A stretch of DNA of 64,000 nucleotides. It comes from Enterococcus ureilyticus. GTDB lineage: Bacteria; Bacillota; Bacilli; Lactobacillales; Enterococcaceae. The position numbers were made by a program, and so were the translations under genes. The stretch lies in contig NZ_MIKC01000001.1 of assembly GCF_001730315.1 (NCBI RefSeq), positions 124,001-188,000 on the forward strand. Direction: 5' to 3'. Below the pieces are notes generated by a model, which saw only the letters and a list, made by a program, of their open reading frames with translations, did not search any database and had not been told where the DNA came from. Shown here one piece after another: positions 9,483 to 18,774 of the stretch (position 1 is its first letter; each line of letters starts with the position of its first letter).

Positions 9483-11852
9483 TCAGTCTAATGACCAAAA
9501 TTGTTGCAAGAGTTGTTTTGTCTGTTCTGAAGAATTGGAAGTCTGAACCTGATGCCAATGAGGTGGGAAAAAGCGTTGGACAGCATTTGTTTGAAAACGT
9601 TGATCCAACAATAGAACTACACCGCGATCATCTGTATCCCTAATGACTCTGCCTGCAGCCTGCAACACTTTATTCATCCCAGGAATTTGATAAGCAAATT
9701 GAAAGCCTTGATTTTTTTCTTGATCATAATAGCCCTTGATTAATTCTTGTTCATGGTTGATCTGAGGTAACCCAACACCCACAATTGCTGTACCAATCAA
9801 ACGACTCCCTTTTAAATCGATCCCTTCTGAAAAAATACCTCCTAAGACACAAAAACCAAGTAGAGTTTCTGCTGGTTCTGCCACAAAATCGGCTAAAAAG
9901 GCCTCCCGCTCCACTTCCGTCATCATGCTTGCTTGAATCTTGGTCTTAACATAAGGATTTTTTTGTCGGAAGAGTTCATAAATGATATCCATATAAGAAT
10001 AGGAAGGGAAAAATACAAAATAATTTCCTTCTTTTTGCTGGATCATATTCGTCAGACTGTCAACAATTTTCCCATAGCTATGCGCACGTTCTCTGTAAGT
10101 CGTTTGGATGTAGCTTTCAACTACTAACAATTGATTTTCTTTTGGAAAAGGACTAGGAATACGATACCGAAGACTGTCCTTCCCTCCACCTAAAACTTCT
10201 TGATAATAATCCAACGGCGTTAAACTTGCAGAAAATAAAATACTAGACTTTCCTTTGTCTAGTTTTTGCTGTAATAAGTAGCTAGGATCAATACAAAACT
10301 GCTTGACCATGATCTCATGATTCTGGCAATTGACATAGGTGCAATAATGGTCATCATAACCTTCACTGATCTTCGTATAATTCAGCAAATCAAAATAAAC
10401 AGAGAGCATTTGATTGATTTCGGTATGATCTTGATTTTCAGGTAACCACTCCTTGATCGTTTCAGCAAGCGAATAGGCTACTTTGACTAGACTATCGATT
10501 GGTGCTTGCTGCTGTATAAAGTCTTTCCCTTCCTCCTCACAGACTTGTTTTATCTTATCAAATTCGTTTTCGATTTTTTTCAGTGCTCGAATCACCTTTA
10601 TTTGTCTTTTTTCAAGTGTGTTTTTTAAAGTAGAAAACATACTCTTAGACAATACAGCTGAATACATTTCCCGTGAACGATTGACTAGATTATGGACTTC
10701 ATCTACTAAAAACAAGTTTTCTTTCTCTTCTCCCTGCTCTTCAAAAAAGCGCCTTAGGTAAACAACAGGATCAAATAAATAATTGTAATCACAAATCACT
10801 AAATCACACCATAAGCTAACATCCAAAGAAAGTTCAAATGGACACAGTGTGTGCTTACGAGCATAGCGTTCAATAACATCACGAGTAAACTGATCTTCAT
10901 GATTTAGTAAATCCCACAATCCCTCATTCAAACGATCATAATAACCATTAGCAAATGGACAGGCTTCTGGAATACAATTTCTTTCTGTTAAAAAACAAAT
11001 TTTATCTTTTGCTGTTACTGTCACACTTTTTAGCCGCATTTCCTTTTGCTTCATCGCTTCCACAGCATCTTCTGCAACCTGACGTGTAATTGTTTTAGCC
11101 GTTAGATAAAATGCTCTTTCCGCTTGCTCTTCACCGATTGCTTTTAAAGTCGGAAACAAGGTCGATATCGTCTTGCCTGTTCCAGTTGGTGCTTCAACAA
11201 ACAGTTTTTGGTCGCTTAAGATTGTTTTGTACACAGCAACTGCAAGTTCTCTTTGGCCAGATCGATAATCTCCGTATGGAAAAGGCAACTGCTGTAAAGA
11301 ATGATTACGCGTCATACGCCAATTCACTTTAAAAATCAGCCACTGCTCATATTTTTGTGTCAGATCTTCAAAAAAAGTATTCAATTCTTCTTTAGTAAAT
11401 TTTTTTGTTTGCCTAGTGATTTCTTCTGTCGTTGTTTGATAATAAGTTAATTGTAAAGTAATCACTTCTAAGTCTTCTTGTTGGCAATAGATATGTCCGT
11501 AACACATCACTTGATACCAATACATCTCCACTTGTTCTTTCAACAATTCCGAAAAGGCTGGTTCCGATGTCTTGATTTCATCGATCACGGTTCGTTTTTG
11601 TTCATCCAGAAAAATGCCATCAGCCCGGCCTTCAATTATGTATGTTTGTTGATTTAATTCTATGTTGATCGCAAGTTTGATTTCCTTTTGATAGTTCTCG
11701 CCAGCAGATATTTGCAGTTTCCGATGGATTTTGGCTCCTTCTAATGCCGTATGCTCACTTGTGTGTCTAGCATCAATACTGCCTTTACGTAAAATAAATT
11801 CCACTAATCTGCGAACTGCGATTCTTTGCGTATTTAGCATAGTTCTCCCCAC
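9483..11852 (-). CDS. Rad3/DinG-like iron-sulfur DNA helicase with N-terminal PD-(D/E)XK nuclease-like domain
   Basis: A 789-residue superfamily 2 helicase of the XPD/DinG type. The N-terminal ~170 residues resemble RecB/Cas4 nucleases: GRADGIF, then VIDEIKTS (the D and ExK of the nuclease core), then YWYQVMCYGHIY. Walker A is EAPTGTGKTIS near residue 219 and the DEAH-type box is LVDEVHNLV near 375. Between them are four cysteines spaced like an FeS-cluster domain (KICFLTERNCIPEACPF, HTLCPF). The C-terminal motif VI region is VLQAAGRVIRD. It likely acts in DNA repair. Start GTG at 11852 is seven bases after AAGGAG; an ATG at 11840 is the alternative. Distinct from dinG at 20652-23420. Confidence 0.85.
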   Translation of the reverse strand: MGRTMLNTQRIAVRRLVEFILRKGSIDARHTSEHTALEGAKIHRKLQISAGENYQKEIKLAINIELNQQTYIIEGRADGIFLDEQKRTVIDEIKTSEPAFSELLKEQVEMYWYQVMCYGHIYCQQEDLEVITLQLTYYQTTTEEITRQTKKFTKEELNTFFEDLTQKYEQWLIFKVNWRMTRNHSLQQLPFPYGDYRSGQRELAVAVYKTILSDQKLFVEAPTGTGKTISTLFPTLKAIGEEQAERAFYLTAKTITRQVAEDAVEAMKQKEMRLKSVTVTAKDKICFLTERNCIPEACPFANGYYDRLNEGLWDLLNHEDQFTRDVIERYARKHTLCPFELSLDVSLWCDLVICDYNYLFDPVVYLRRFFEEQGEEKENLFLVDEVHNLVNRSREMYSAVLSKSMFSTLKNTLEKRQIKVIRALKKIENEFDKIKQVCEEEGKDFIQQQAPIDSLVKVAYSLAETIKEWLPENQDHTEINQMLSVYFDLLNYTKISEGYDDHYCTYVNCQNHEIMVKQFCIDPSYLLQQKLDKGKSSILFSASLTPLDYYQEVLGGGKDSLRYRIPSPFPKENQLLVVESYIQTTYRERAHSYGKIVDSLTNMIQQKEGNYFVFFPSYSYMDIIYELFRQKNPYVKTKIQASMMTEVEREAFLADFVAEPAETLLGFCVLGGIFSEGIDLKGSRLIGTAIVGVGLPQINHEQELIKGYYDQEKNQGFQFAYQIPGMNKVLQAAGRVIRDTDDRGVVLLLDQRFQTNAVQRFFPPHWHQVQTSNSSEQTKQLLQQFWSLD

Positions 11853-11940
11853 CTATCATCTCCTTATTATAGAACATACATTCGTAAAATAAAAGGGAAA
11901 GAATAAGACAAGTTTCGTTTTATCTGCAAGAAAAACGAAA

Positions 11941-11974
11941 AAATCAGATTGGCTATCTCTCATCACAATCTGAT
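11941..11974 (-). terminator. terminator of argJ
   Basis: The arms at 11941-11951 and 11966-11974 pair (ATCAGATTG/CAATCTGAT), followed on the minus strand by TTTTTTCG. It lies 16 bases after the argJ stop. Confidence 0.8.
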
Positions 11975-11989
11975 CTTTTTGCGGTTGCT

Positions 11990-13147
11990 TCAAGTCAAAT
12001 AATCGCTATTTATTTTAACATAATCATAACTTAAATCACAGCCGATCACTTGAAAACTTTCGGTTCCTTGATGGAGATCGATCGTTAAATAAATCTCATC
12101 ATTTTGTTCAATATAGGTTGTGATATTGTTACTATTTTGTTGCTCCTCCTTATTATTTGAAAAAATCGGATACTTGCCATAATAGATTTCTACTTTATTT
12201 TGGTCAAATAGCAATCCTTCTGTTTTACCAAGAGCCATTGCAATTCGTCCCCAATTAGGATCATTGCCAAACAATGCTGTTTTTACTAATGGCGAATTAA
12301 TGATCGACTTTCCTGCATTTTTTGCTTGTTCTTGACTTTGCGCATTTTTCACAGTGACAAACATTGTCTTAGTAGCCCCTTCAGCGTCTTTTACAACGGC
12401 TAACGCTAATTCCTTACTGATCTGATTTAAGCCAGCTTGTAGCGCTGTTTGTTCAACATCATAATGTCCGCTGGCCAAAAATGCTACGGTATCACTAGTA
12501 CTTGTATCAGAATCAATACTGATCGTATTAAAAGATTGATCGGCAGCCGCCTTCAGCATCGGATAGATCACCTCTTTGTCCACCTTAGCATCTGTCAAAA
12601 TATACGCTAGCATTGTTGCCATGTTCGGCTCGATCATACCTGAGCCTTTAACGATCCCTAAAATTGTCGCATCACCGACCTTTAAGCTATGAACCTTGAT
12701 CCGTTGATCCGTTGTTAAAATAGCGTGAGCAAAATTTTCGTAGTTTTGCTCCAATTCAAGTACTTCTTGCGTCAAAAATTCTTCAATCCGTTTAATCGGC
12801 AATTGAGGACCGATCACGCCTGTGGACGAAGGTAAAATATTTTCTTGATCGATGGTTAATTTTTCTGCTAGTTTCTCCATGATTTTATATTCATTTGCTC
12901 TACCTGTCTTGCCGGTTGCAACATTCGCAATACCGCTGGTCACTACGACCGCTTGTAATTTTCCATCTTTTACATTCTCTTTCCCGATTGGAATACATTC
13001 GCCGCAAAATGTATTCTTTGTAAAAACGGCGGCAGCATGACAAAGTTCATCGGCTACAATCAATCCAAAATCTTTTCTTTTTTTCTTAATCCCGACATGC
13101 GTCCCATAAAACTTAAACCCTTTTGGTATTTTTTCATACTTTTCCAT
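11990..13147 (-). CDS. argJ: bifunctional glutamate N-acetyltransferase / ornithine acetyltransferase ArgJ
   Basis: It transfers acetyl groups from N-acetylornithine to glutamate in the cyclic arginine pathway and may also use acetyl-CoA. The conserved autocleavage site KGSGMIEPNMATML is present; the threonine in MATML becomes the N-terminal nucleophile of the beta chain. NDPNWGRIAMALG near residue 295 and the end NSDYLT are also typical. Length (385) is slightly short of 400 but all motifs are there. No other arg gene is in the window, so it stands alone between a helicase and a BI-1 gene. The promoter at 13199-13227 and ARG-box-like palindromes suggest control by ArgR/AhrC-type arginine repressors. 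Confidence 0.93.
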   Translation of the reverse strand: MEKYEKIPKGFKFYGTHVGIKKKRKDFGLIVADELCHAAAVFTKNTFCGECIPIGKENVKDGKLQAVVVTSGIANVATGKTGRANEYKIMEKLAEKLTIDQENILPSSTGVIGPQLPIKRIEEFLTQEVLELEQNYENFAHAILTTDQRIKVHSLKVGDATILGIVKGSGMIEPNMATMLAYILTDAKVDKEVIYPMLKAAADQSFNTISIDSDTSTSDTVAFLASGHYDVEQTALQAGLNQISKELALAVVKDAEGATKTMFVTVKNAQSQEQAKNAGKSIINSPLVKTALFGNDPNWGRIAMALGKTEGLLFDQNKVEIYYGKYPIFSNNKEEQQNSNNITTYIEQNDEIYLTIDLHQGTESFQVIGCDLSYDYVKINSDYLT

Positions 13148-13198
13148 TTTTTACACCATCCCGTATCATAATCAGCTATATTTTTCTAATTTTATAAA

Positions 13199-13227
13199 AG
13201 TATAAATCAAAGGGCTAAGATAGTCAA
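13199..13227 (-). promoter_or_regulatory. predicted argJ promoter
   Basis: On the minus strand TTGACT (13222-13227), a 17-base spacer and TATACT (13199-13204). This is close to sigma-A consensus, about 50 bases before the argJ start. Confidence 0.75.
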
Positions 13228-13271
13228 TGTATTTTATACCAAAATTAACCATAAAAATGTATTTTAATACA
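13228..13271. promoter_or_regulatory. two ARG-box-like palindromes upstream of argJ
   Basis: TGTATTTTATAC (13228-13239) and TGTATTTTAATACA (13258-13271) start exactly 30 bases apart, about three helical turns, just upstream of the argJ -35. AT-rich TGTAT...ATACA palindromes are the operator type of ArgR/AhrC regulators in Lactobacillales. A weaker TTATAAAAGTATAA lies over the -10. The call is by motif likeness only. Confidence 0.55.
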
Positions 13272-13318
13272 ATATAAAACCGAAATTAGTGGTAATTTTG
13301 AATATAAAAACAAAAAAA

Positions 13319-13357
13319 GAGGATGAGACATAACTCTATGAGTTACATCCCATCCTC
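13319..13357 (-). terminator. terminator-like enterococcal repeat hairpin
   Basis: An 18-base arm (13319-13336, GAGGATGAGACATAACTC) pairs imperfectly with 13340-13357 around a TAT loop. On the minus strand it is followed by TTTTTTTG, so it can terminate the BI-1 transcript. The sequence belongs to a family seen again at 23630 and 58603. Confidence 0.7.
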
Positions 13358-13375
13358 AAGGAATCCCAATAAACA

Positions 13376-13490
13376 GTGGGAGCAGAAGCAACTCCTTCGG
13401 AAATAAACTGAAATTCACGAAAATTTGAAAAACAATTTTCGTGAATTCCTTCTTATTTCTCGGAGTTAAACTCTTCTGTCCCAACCTCAT
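13376..13490. repeat. long imperfect intergenic hairpin element
   Basis: Three nested inverted segments: GGGAGCAGAAG with CTTCTGTCCC, AACTCC..GGAAATAA with TTATTTCTCGGAGTT, and a 15-bp core pairing 13410-13424 with about 13434-13449 (AATTCACGAAAAT/ATTTTCGTGAATT). Together they make one long cruciform or RNA hairpin between BI-1 and argJ. It resembles dispersed intergenic repeats of enterococci, from memory. The 13148-13501 stretch holds no gene. Confidence 0.55.
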
Positions 13491-13501
13491 TCATCCGTAT
13501 T

Positions 13502-14182
13502 TTAATTATTTTTACCGAAAATACGTAAAAATGCTAAGAATAGGTTGATGAAATCAAGATAAAGTTGTAAAGCGAAAAATACAGCTAAGCCAGTTCCAGC
13601 TTGACCAGCAGTTTCATTATACACTTGACGAATTCTTTGATTGTCATAAGCTGTAATTCCAGCGAAAATCAACACCATCAAAATTGAAATGAAAAAAGAA
13701 ACGGCGCTGCTACGTAAGAAGAAGAAATTGATAACCATTGCAATGATAATTCCGATCAAGGCACTATAAGCCGCATGTCCCATTGCTGATAGATCTTTCT
13801 TCGTAAACATTCCAACTAATGACATTGCGCCAAATGTTGCAGCAGCACTAACAAAAGCGCTAACCACTGTTGCTTGAGCGTACATTAGTAACGTCGCAGA
13901 GATTGTTATCCCGTTTAATACCGAATAAACTAAGAAACCGCTAATCGCTAAACTCGGATTTTTTTGTGCTCTAACGCCCAAAAATAACACTAAGCCAATT
14001 TGAAGGAGCCATAATCCTATAAATAAAGGTGTGGACTTCAAAAGTGTGACTAAAACAATTGGATAAACGGTCAAAATCAGATACGATACTAATGCGCTGA
14101 CCCCGATTCCCATTGCTAAAAATGCATATATTTTTGAATAAAATTTATTCAAGCCGACATTTGCTACTGCTCCGTTATTCAT
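13502..14182 (-). CDS. Bax inhibitor-1/YccA family membrane protein
   Basis: A 226-residue protein with about seven hydrophobic segments beginning near residue 14. It ends FALQLYLDFINLFLAFLRIFG, the conserved C-terminus of the BI-1/TMBIM family; AGITAYDNQRIRQVYNE near residue 176 carries the pair of acidic residues region. Bacterial members (YetJ) behave as pH-sensitive calcium leak channels. It overlaps the upstream MaoC-like gene by eight bases, so the two are co-transcribed and probably coupled. Terminator at 13319-13357. Confidence 0.93.
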   Translation of the reverse strand: MNNGAVANVGLNKFYSKIYAFLAMGIGVSALVSYLILTVYPIVLVTLLKSTPLFIGLWLLQIGLVLFLGVRAQKNPSLAISGFLVYSVLNGITISATLLMYAQATVVSAFVSAAATFGAMSLVGMFTKKDLSAMGHAAYSALIGIIIAMVINFFFLRSSAVSFFISILMVLIFAGITAYDNQRIRQVYNETAGQAGTGLAVFFALQLYLDFINLFLAFLRIFGKNN

Positions 14183-14657
14183 TTATATCTCCTTCTTTCT
14201 CTTCTAAATCCTCTATTGTCACTTGAGGGGGTTGAACCATTACGACCGCATCAAGTACTCGATCTTCTTCTTCATTGACGACCTCGATCGAAATCGTTAC
14301 AACGTCTTTCATCTTATCAACCTTGATCACTTCAAACTGGAATGTCAACGTTTCATAATGAAAAACAGGTTCCACAAAGTTGACTGAAAAATTGACCACA
14401 TGAGAGCCTGGTCCTGGTAAATGTTTTGAAATTGCACTAGTAATGATTCCCATCAGCATGATTGATGGTACGATTGGTTTGCCATATTCTGTTTTTTGGG
14501 CATAATCATGTTGGATATATAAGGGATTGGCATCGTTTGTTAAGCCCAAATAAAGAAGTAACTCTTTATCTTCGATCGATTCGGTTAAAGATAGCGAATC
14601 GCCTTCCTCAATATCTTCGATGGTTTTGCCTAATTTTCTCGGTTTTCCGATATTCAA
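14175..14657 (-). CDS. MaoC-like hotdog-fold protein, catalytic histidine replaced
   Basis: A 160-residue single hotdog domain of the MaoC / (R)-enoyl-CoA hydratase family. The hydratase signature is recognisable as LTNDANPLYIQHDYAQ around residue 37, followed by YGKPIVPSIMLMGII. Active (R)-hydratases use Asp and His in DxNPxH; here the Asp is kept but the His position is Tyr, so classical hydratase activity is doubtful. It might bind acyl-CoA or acyl-ACP without hydrating it, or use the nearby His of QHD. It heads a two-gene operon with the BI-1 protein. Start ATG at 14657 follows GGAGG. Confidence 0.75.
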   Translation of the reverse strand: MNIGKPRKLGKTIEDIEEGDSLSLTESIEDKELLLYLGLTNDANPLYIQHDYAQKTEYGKPIVPSIMLMGIITSAISKHLPGPGSHVVNFSVNFVEPVFHYETLTFQFEVIKVDKMKDVVTISIEVVNEEEDRVLDAVVMVQPPQVTIEDLEEKEGDINE

Positions 14658-14725
14658 ATTAGTACACCTCCACTAATGATAAGATAATTGTACCAAAATG
14701 ACGACAAAAGGCAAGTTAAAAAGAA

Positions 14726-14765
14726 AGAGTCAGTAGAATCACCCTATGATTCTCCTACTGACTCT
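14726..14765 (-). terminator. terminator of murC
   Basis: The arms 14726-14741 and 14747-14765 (AGAGTCAGTAG.../...CTACTGACTCT) form a stable stem followed on the minus strand by a T-rich tail. It lies 27 bases past the murC stop. Confidence 0.85.
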
Positions 14766-14791
14766 TGGAAGTTCAAGCTAAAGGCTCTCTA

Positions 14792-16129
14792 TTATAAAAC
14801 ACTTCTCGTTGTATTACTCAATAATGTTTCATAAGCTTGTTCAAATTTCTGAACATCTCCTGCTCCCATAAAGACCATTACAGCATTTTCATGGTCCAAA
14901 AGTGGTGATACATTCTCTTCTTTGATCACTTGTCCGCCTTTTTGGATTTTGTTTCCTAAATCCTCGATTTTGACATCTCCTTGTTGCTCTCTAGCCGAAC
15001 CAAAAATATCACAAAGATAAACGGCATCCGCTAAATCCAGGGCCTCCGCAAACTCATCCATCAATGCGATCGTCCGAGTAAATGTGTGCGGTTGAAAGAC
15101 TGCGATGATTTCTTTTTCTGGGTATTTTTGACGTGCTCCATCGATTGTAGCTATAATCTCTGTTGGGTGATGGGCATAATCATCCACGATGATCATATCA
15201 GAAACCTTTTTCTCAGTAAAACGGCGTTTTACCCCTTCAAAAGTTAACATTTCCTCAGCCACTTTATTCATATCTAGCTTTTCAAAGTAGGCAACAGCAA
15301 TCACTCCTAAAGCATTCATGATATTGTGCTGACCGAAAGCCGGTAATACAAAGTGCCCGATCAATTGTTCTTTTTGGTAAACGTCAAAAGAAGAACCTTG
15401 AGTTGTTCGCTCAATATTTCTAGCTTGGATATCATCTTCATTTGTTAAGCCGTAGTAATAAATCGGAATATCCGTTTCCAACTTGCGTAAATATTTATCG
15501 TCACCATAAGCAAAAATTGCTTTTTTAACTTGTTTTGCCATTATTTGAAAGGCAGAAAACACATCTTCAATGCTCTTAAAATAATCAGGATGATCAAAGT
15601 CGATATTCGTCATGATTGCATAATCTGGAGAATAGGCTAGAAAATGACGACGATACTCACACGCTTCAAAAGCAAAAAATTCAGCGTTTGGATTGCCATG
15701 TCCAGTTCCATCTCCAATTAAATAGCTAGTTGGTGCAATACCAGTCAATACATGGGATAGTAACCCTGTCGTACTTGTCTTCCCATGAGAACCCGTAACG
15801 GCAACGCTTGTGTATGGCTGAATGAAACGCCCAATAAAATCATGATAACGAATAATTTCAGCACCTAATTCTTTGGCACGACTTAATTCTTCGTGTGTAT
15901 CAGGAAATGCATTTCCTGCGATAACAACCATATCTTTTGTAATATTATCCGCATTGAACGGCAAAATCGAAATACCAGCTTTTTCTAAATCACGTTGTGT
16001 GAAAAAATACTCGTCAACATCTGAGCCTTGCACATGGTACCCTTTTTCAAATAATACAAGTGCCAATGAACTCATTCCTGAACCTTTGATCCCAACAAAA
16101 TGATGTAATTTATTTTCTTGATTGCTCAT
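14792..16129 (-). CDS. murC: UDP-N-acetylmuramate--L-alanine ligase
   Basis: It adds L-alanine to UDP-MurNAc with ATP hydrolysis, a cytoplasmic step of peptidoglycan precursor synthesis. Domain order is normal for a Mur ligase. The N-terminal Rossmann-like domain starts [18 protein letters not shown], the ATP-binding P-loop is [14 protein letters not shown] near residue 110, and [15 protein letters not shown] follows. The C-terminal domain contains [11 protein letters not shown] near 317 and FQPHTFTR near 346. Length 445 is typical. ATG at 16129 follows AGAGGA. It is flanked by its own terminator and by the upstream gene's terminator. Confidence 0.97.
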   Translation of the reverse strand: MSNQENKLHHFVGIKGSGMSSLALVLFEKGYHVQGSDVDEYFFTQRDLEKAGISILPFNADNITKDMVVIAGNAFPDTHEELSRAKELGAEIIRYHDFIGRFIQPYTSVAVTGSHGKTSTTGLLSHVLTGIAPTSYLIGDGTGHGNPNAEFFAFEACEYRRHFLAYSPDYAIMTNIDFDHPDYFKSIEDVFSAFQIMAKQVKKAIFAYGDDKYLRKLETDIPIYYYGLTNEDDIQARNIERTTQGSSFDVYQKEQLIGHFVLPAFGQHNIMNALGVIAVAYFEKLDMNKVAEEMLTFEGVKRRFTEKKVSDMIIVDDYAHHPTEIIATIDGARQKYPEKEIIAVFQPHTFTRTIALMDEFAEALDLADAVYLCDIFGSAREQQGDVKIEDLGNKIQKGGQVIKEENVSPLLDHENAVMVFMGAGDVQKFEQAYETLLSNTTRSVL

Positions 16130-16306
16130 TCTAATCCTCTTCTCTTAATATCTATATAAAACGCAGCTTTTTTAAACACTTCTCAAACGTATGCAACCCA
16201 TTATCGTATAAATTTATGAAATAATCAACTAAAAAATGATCCGTTTATTGCTTGCTCTGTTCAAATTATCTCTCAAAAAAGCACCTATAAAGCTGACAGT
16301 AAAAAG

Positions 16307-16338
16307 CTGAGACAAAACCAACTTTCGTTTTGTCTCAG
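16307..16338 (-). terminator. terminator of the 299-residue unknown gene
   Basis: A perfect 12-bp stem (CTGAGACAAAAC with GTTTTGTCTCAG) with an eight-base loop and a TTTTT tract on the minus strand, eight bases past the gene's stop. Confidence 0.85.
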
Positions 16339-16346
16339 ATAGTGAT

Positions 16347-17246
16347 TTAATTAAAATACTTGCTATTTTCCATCTCCATACTTGAATCTTCAATAATACC
16401 ACTCAATGATTTATCCAATATGCCCCGTTTTTTTTCATGCTCTGCTTCAGCTACTTTTTGTCCGTATGCTGTTTGACTTTTCGCCTTTTCTTTCGCTGTC
16501 TTTAGTTCTTTACGAGAGCGGGGTAATGTATGGCTAATATCGCCTTCTTTGCCAAAGCGTTCCATATCAGGTTTGATTTGTTGATATTGACGTCTTGTGA
16601 CTGGAATTTCTGGTGATCCTTTTGGGATATTAAATTTTTGAACAGTTGGATCTTCATTGCCTTTTACTTGGAACGCTGCTGGCTCCTCATCAAAAAGTAA
16701 ATAAGAACTTTGATCTTTTTTCATCGCATCAGTTAATTCTTGCTCTGTTACTACTGGTGTCTGCTCTTCTGGAATCACAGAAGCTGGAATGTATTTCGGC
16801 ACAAAATAAGAGCGCGTATCGTACGTAAAATCTTTTGAAAATGCCGCTTTATTTTTTTTAGGTGTTTGCTGTGAGCCAAAACCATATGAACTTCTCTTTG
16901 GCATCGAACCAAATAAATTCGGCTTTTGCGTTTTTGTGGTTGTTTTATTATGGGTCATCATATAGTTAGGCAGATTAGATTTATGTCGAGCTAGCTCTGC
17001 TACTTGTTCTTGACTATGTGAGACATGTTGTTTGTTTGTTTGTGTTGGTTGTTTTGGCATCACTGGCTGCACTGTTACTGGATCGATTACAGGCGCATTT
17101 TTTTGTGTTTGCGTTGTTGTTTTAGTAAGCATTGGTTCTTCTTGAAACAATGTACGTTTATTTTCAGAAACTAATTTCACGCCTAAGTCATCATCATAAG
17201 CTGGAAAACGAAAATGTTTTCTTTTGATTTGTGTTGGGTTTTCCAT
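16347..17246 (-). CDS. unknown hydrophilic, low-complexity protein between murC and asnS
   Basis: A 299-residue protein I do not recognise. It has no hydrophobic segment and no signal peptide. Composition is rich in Lys, Gln, Thr, Pro and Ser, especially residues 35-135 (runs such as TKTTTQTQKNAP), so much of it is probably disordered. The C-terminal third is highly charged and probably helical (SRKELKTAKEKAK, then EAEHEKKRGILDKSLSGIIE). It begins MENPTQIKRKHFRFPAYDDD. ATG at 17246 follows AAGGAATGAC. It is monocistronic. A scaffold or regulatory role in cell-wall or division processes would be pure guesswork. Confidence 0.7.
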   Translation of the reverse strand: MENPTQIKRKHFRFPAYDDDLGVKLVSENKRTLFQEEPMLTKTTTQTQKNAPVIDPVTVQPVMPKQPTQTNKQHVSHSQEQVAELARHKSNLPNYMMTHNKTTTKTQKPNLFGSMPKRSSYGFGSQQTPKKNKAAFSKDFTYDTRSYFVPKYIPASVIPEEQTPVVTEQELTDAMKKDQSSYLLFDEEPAAFQVKGNEDPTVQKFNIPKGSPEIPVTRRQYQQIKPDMERFGKEGDISHTLPRSRKELKTAKEKAKSQTAYGQKVAEAEHEKKRGILDKSLSGIIEDSSMEMENSKYFN

Positions 17247-17426
17247 TCAAGTCATTCCTTTATTCTACTTTCTGTCAATTCTACCATAAAAAAGGGGAAT
17301 TCTAAACAATTTACCTTACTTTTTCTAGATTCTTATCTCTAATTTGATCTAGTGAAACATTTTTCTAAAAAAATTAGCCGAAGAAAGAGAATATAACGCT
17401 TCTTTCATCGACTAACGATAACAGTT

Positions 17427-18725
17427 TTATGGATAAATACGGTTTAACAAACGTGGAAATGGGCTTGCTTCACGTACATGTTCGATTCCTGCCAACCAAG
17501 TGACCGTACGTTCTAAGCCTAAACCAAATCCTGAATGCGGTACTGAACCATAACGACGTAAATCTAAATACCAAGAATATTCTTTTTCATCTAGATTGTG
17601 CTTACGAATTTGTTCTAATAAGTAATCATGATCGATCGCTCTTTCAGAACCACCTATAATTTCTCCGTAGCCCTCAGGTGCAATCATATCCGCACAAATC
17701 ACGACATCATCCCGAGTTGGATGTGGTTTCATATAAAAAGCTTTGATTGCTTTTGGATAGTTTAAAATAAAGACTGGACGGTCAAATGAATTTGCGATAA
17801 ATGTTTCGTGTGGTGAGCCAAAATCATCGCCCCACTCAATATCGTCAAACCCATTTTTCTTCAATAACTCAACTGCTTCATCATAAGAAATACGTGGAAA
17901 TGGTAATTGTGTATATTTCTTCAAGACTTCTCTATCACGTTCCAACACATCTAAAGCCTGGTCACAATTGTCCAATACACTTTGCACTAAGAAAGCAACG
18001 TATTGTTCTTGCACTTCTAAACTTTCTTCTTGATGCATAAAAGCCATTTCTGGTTCGATCATCCAGAACTCGATCAAGTGACGACGCGTTTTTGATTTTT
18101 CCGCTCTAAACGTTGGGCCAAATGAAAACACTTTACCAAAAGCTAAGGCTGCTGCTTCCATATATAGTTGTCCACTTTGAGATAAATATGCTTTTTGATC
18201 AAAATAGTTTGTTTCAAATAAATCAGTTGTTCCTTCGGCTGTACTTGCAGTTAGGATCGGCGGATCGATTTTAACAAAATTATTGTTGTTAAAAAACTCG
18301 TATGTTGCACGAATAATTTCGTTACGGATTTGCATGATTGCATGTTGTCTCGAAGAACGCAACCATAAATGACGATGATCCATCAAAAAGTCTGTTCCGT
18401 GTTCTTTTGGTGTAATTGGGTAATCATGGCTTTCACCGATAACTTCAATACCTGTTACACCGATCTCATAACCGAATTTTGAACGGCTGTCTTCTCTGAT
18501 TTCACCTGTGATCCAAACTGAAGTCTCTTGAGTTAGTCCTTTTGCCAGTTGAAACACTTCTTCTGGTACTTCGCTTTTGACAACGATTCCTTGAAAATAA
18601 GCTGTTCCATCACGTAATTGTAGAAAAGCAATTTTTCCACTTGAACGCTTATTCGCAATCCAAGCACCTATTTTTACTGTTTCTCCCACATGATTCTTTG
18701 AATCGATAATTTGAATTTGTTCCAC
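17427..18725 (-). CDS. asnS: asparaginyl-tRNA synthetase
   Basis: It charges tRNA(Asn) with asparagine. The N-terminal OB-fold anticodon-binding domain covers residues ~1-110 ([25 protein letters not shown]). The class II catalytic core follows, with motif 2 [19 protein letters not shown] and motif 3 [15 protein letters not shown] near the C-terminus. I chose GTG at 18725 (432 aa; [15 protein letters not shown]), six bases after GGAGAG, because family members start there; the ATG at 18743 would bury the ribosome site. It closes the conserved dinG-tseB-aspB-asnS order known from Bacillus. Confidence 0.95.
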   Translation of the reverse strand: MEQIQIIDSKNHVGETVKIGAWIANKRSSGKIAFLQLRDGTAYFQGIVVKSEVPEEVFQLAKGLTQETSVWITGEIREDSRSKFGYEIGVTGIEVIGESHDYPITPKEHGTDFLMDHRHLWLRSSRQHAIMQIRNEIIRATYEFFNNNNFVKIDPPILTASTAEGTTDLFETNYFDQKAYLSQSGQLYMEAAALAFGKVFSFGPTFRAEKSKTRRHLIEFWMIEPEMAFMHQEESLEVQEQYVAFLVQSVLDNCDQALDVLERDREVLKKYTQLPFPRISYDEAVELLKKNGFDDIEWGDDFGSPHETFIANSFDRPVFILNYPKAIKAFYMKPHPTRDDVVICADMIAPEGYGEIIGGSERAIDHDYLLEQIRKHNLDEKEYSWYLDLRRYGSVPHSGFGLGLERTVTWLAGIEHVREASPFPRLLNRIYP

Positions 18726-18774
18726 GATCGTCTCTCCATCCATTTAGTTTTTACCTATCCCGAATTAAGTCATT

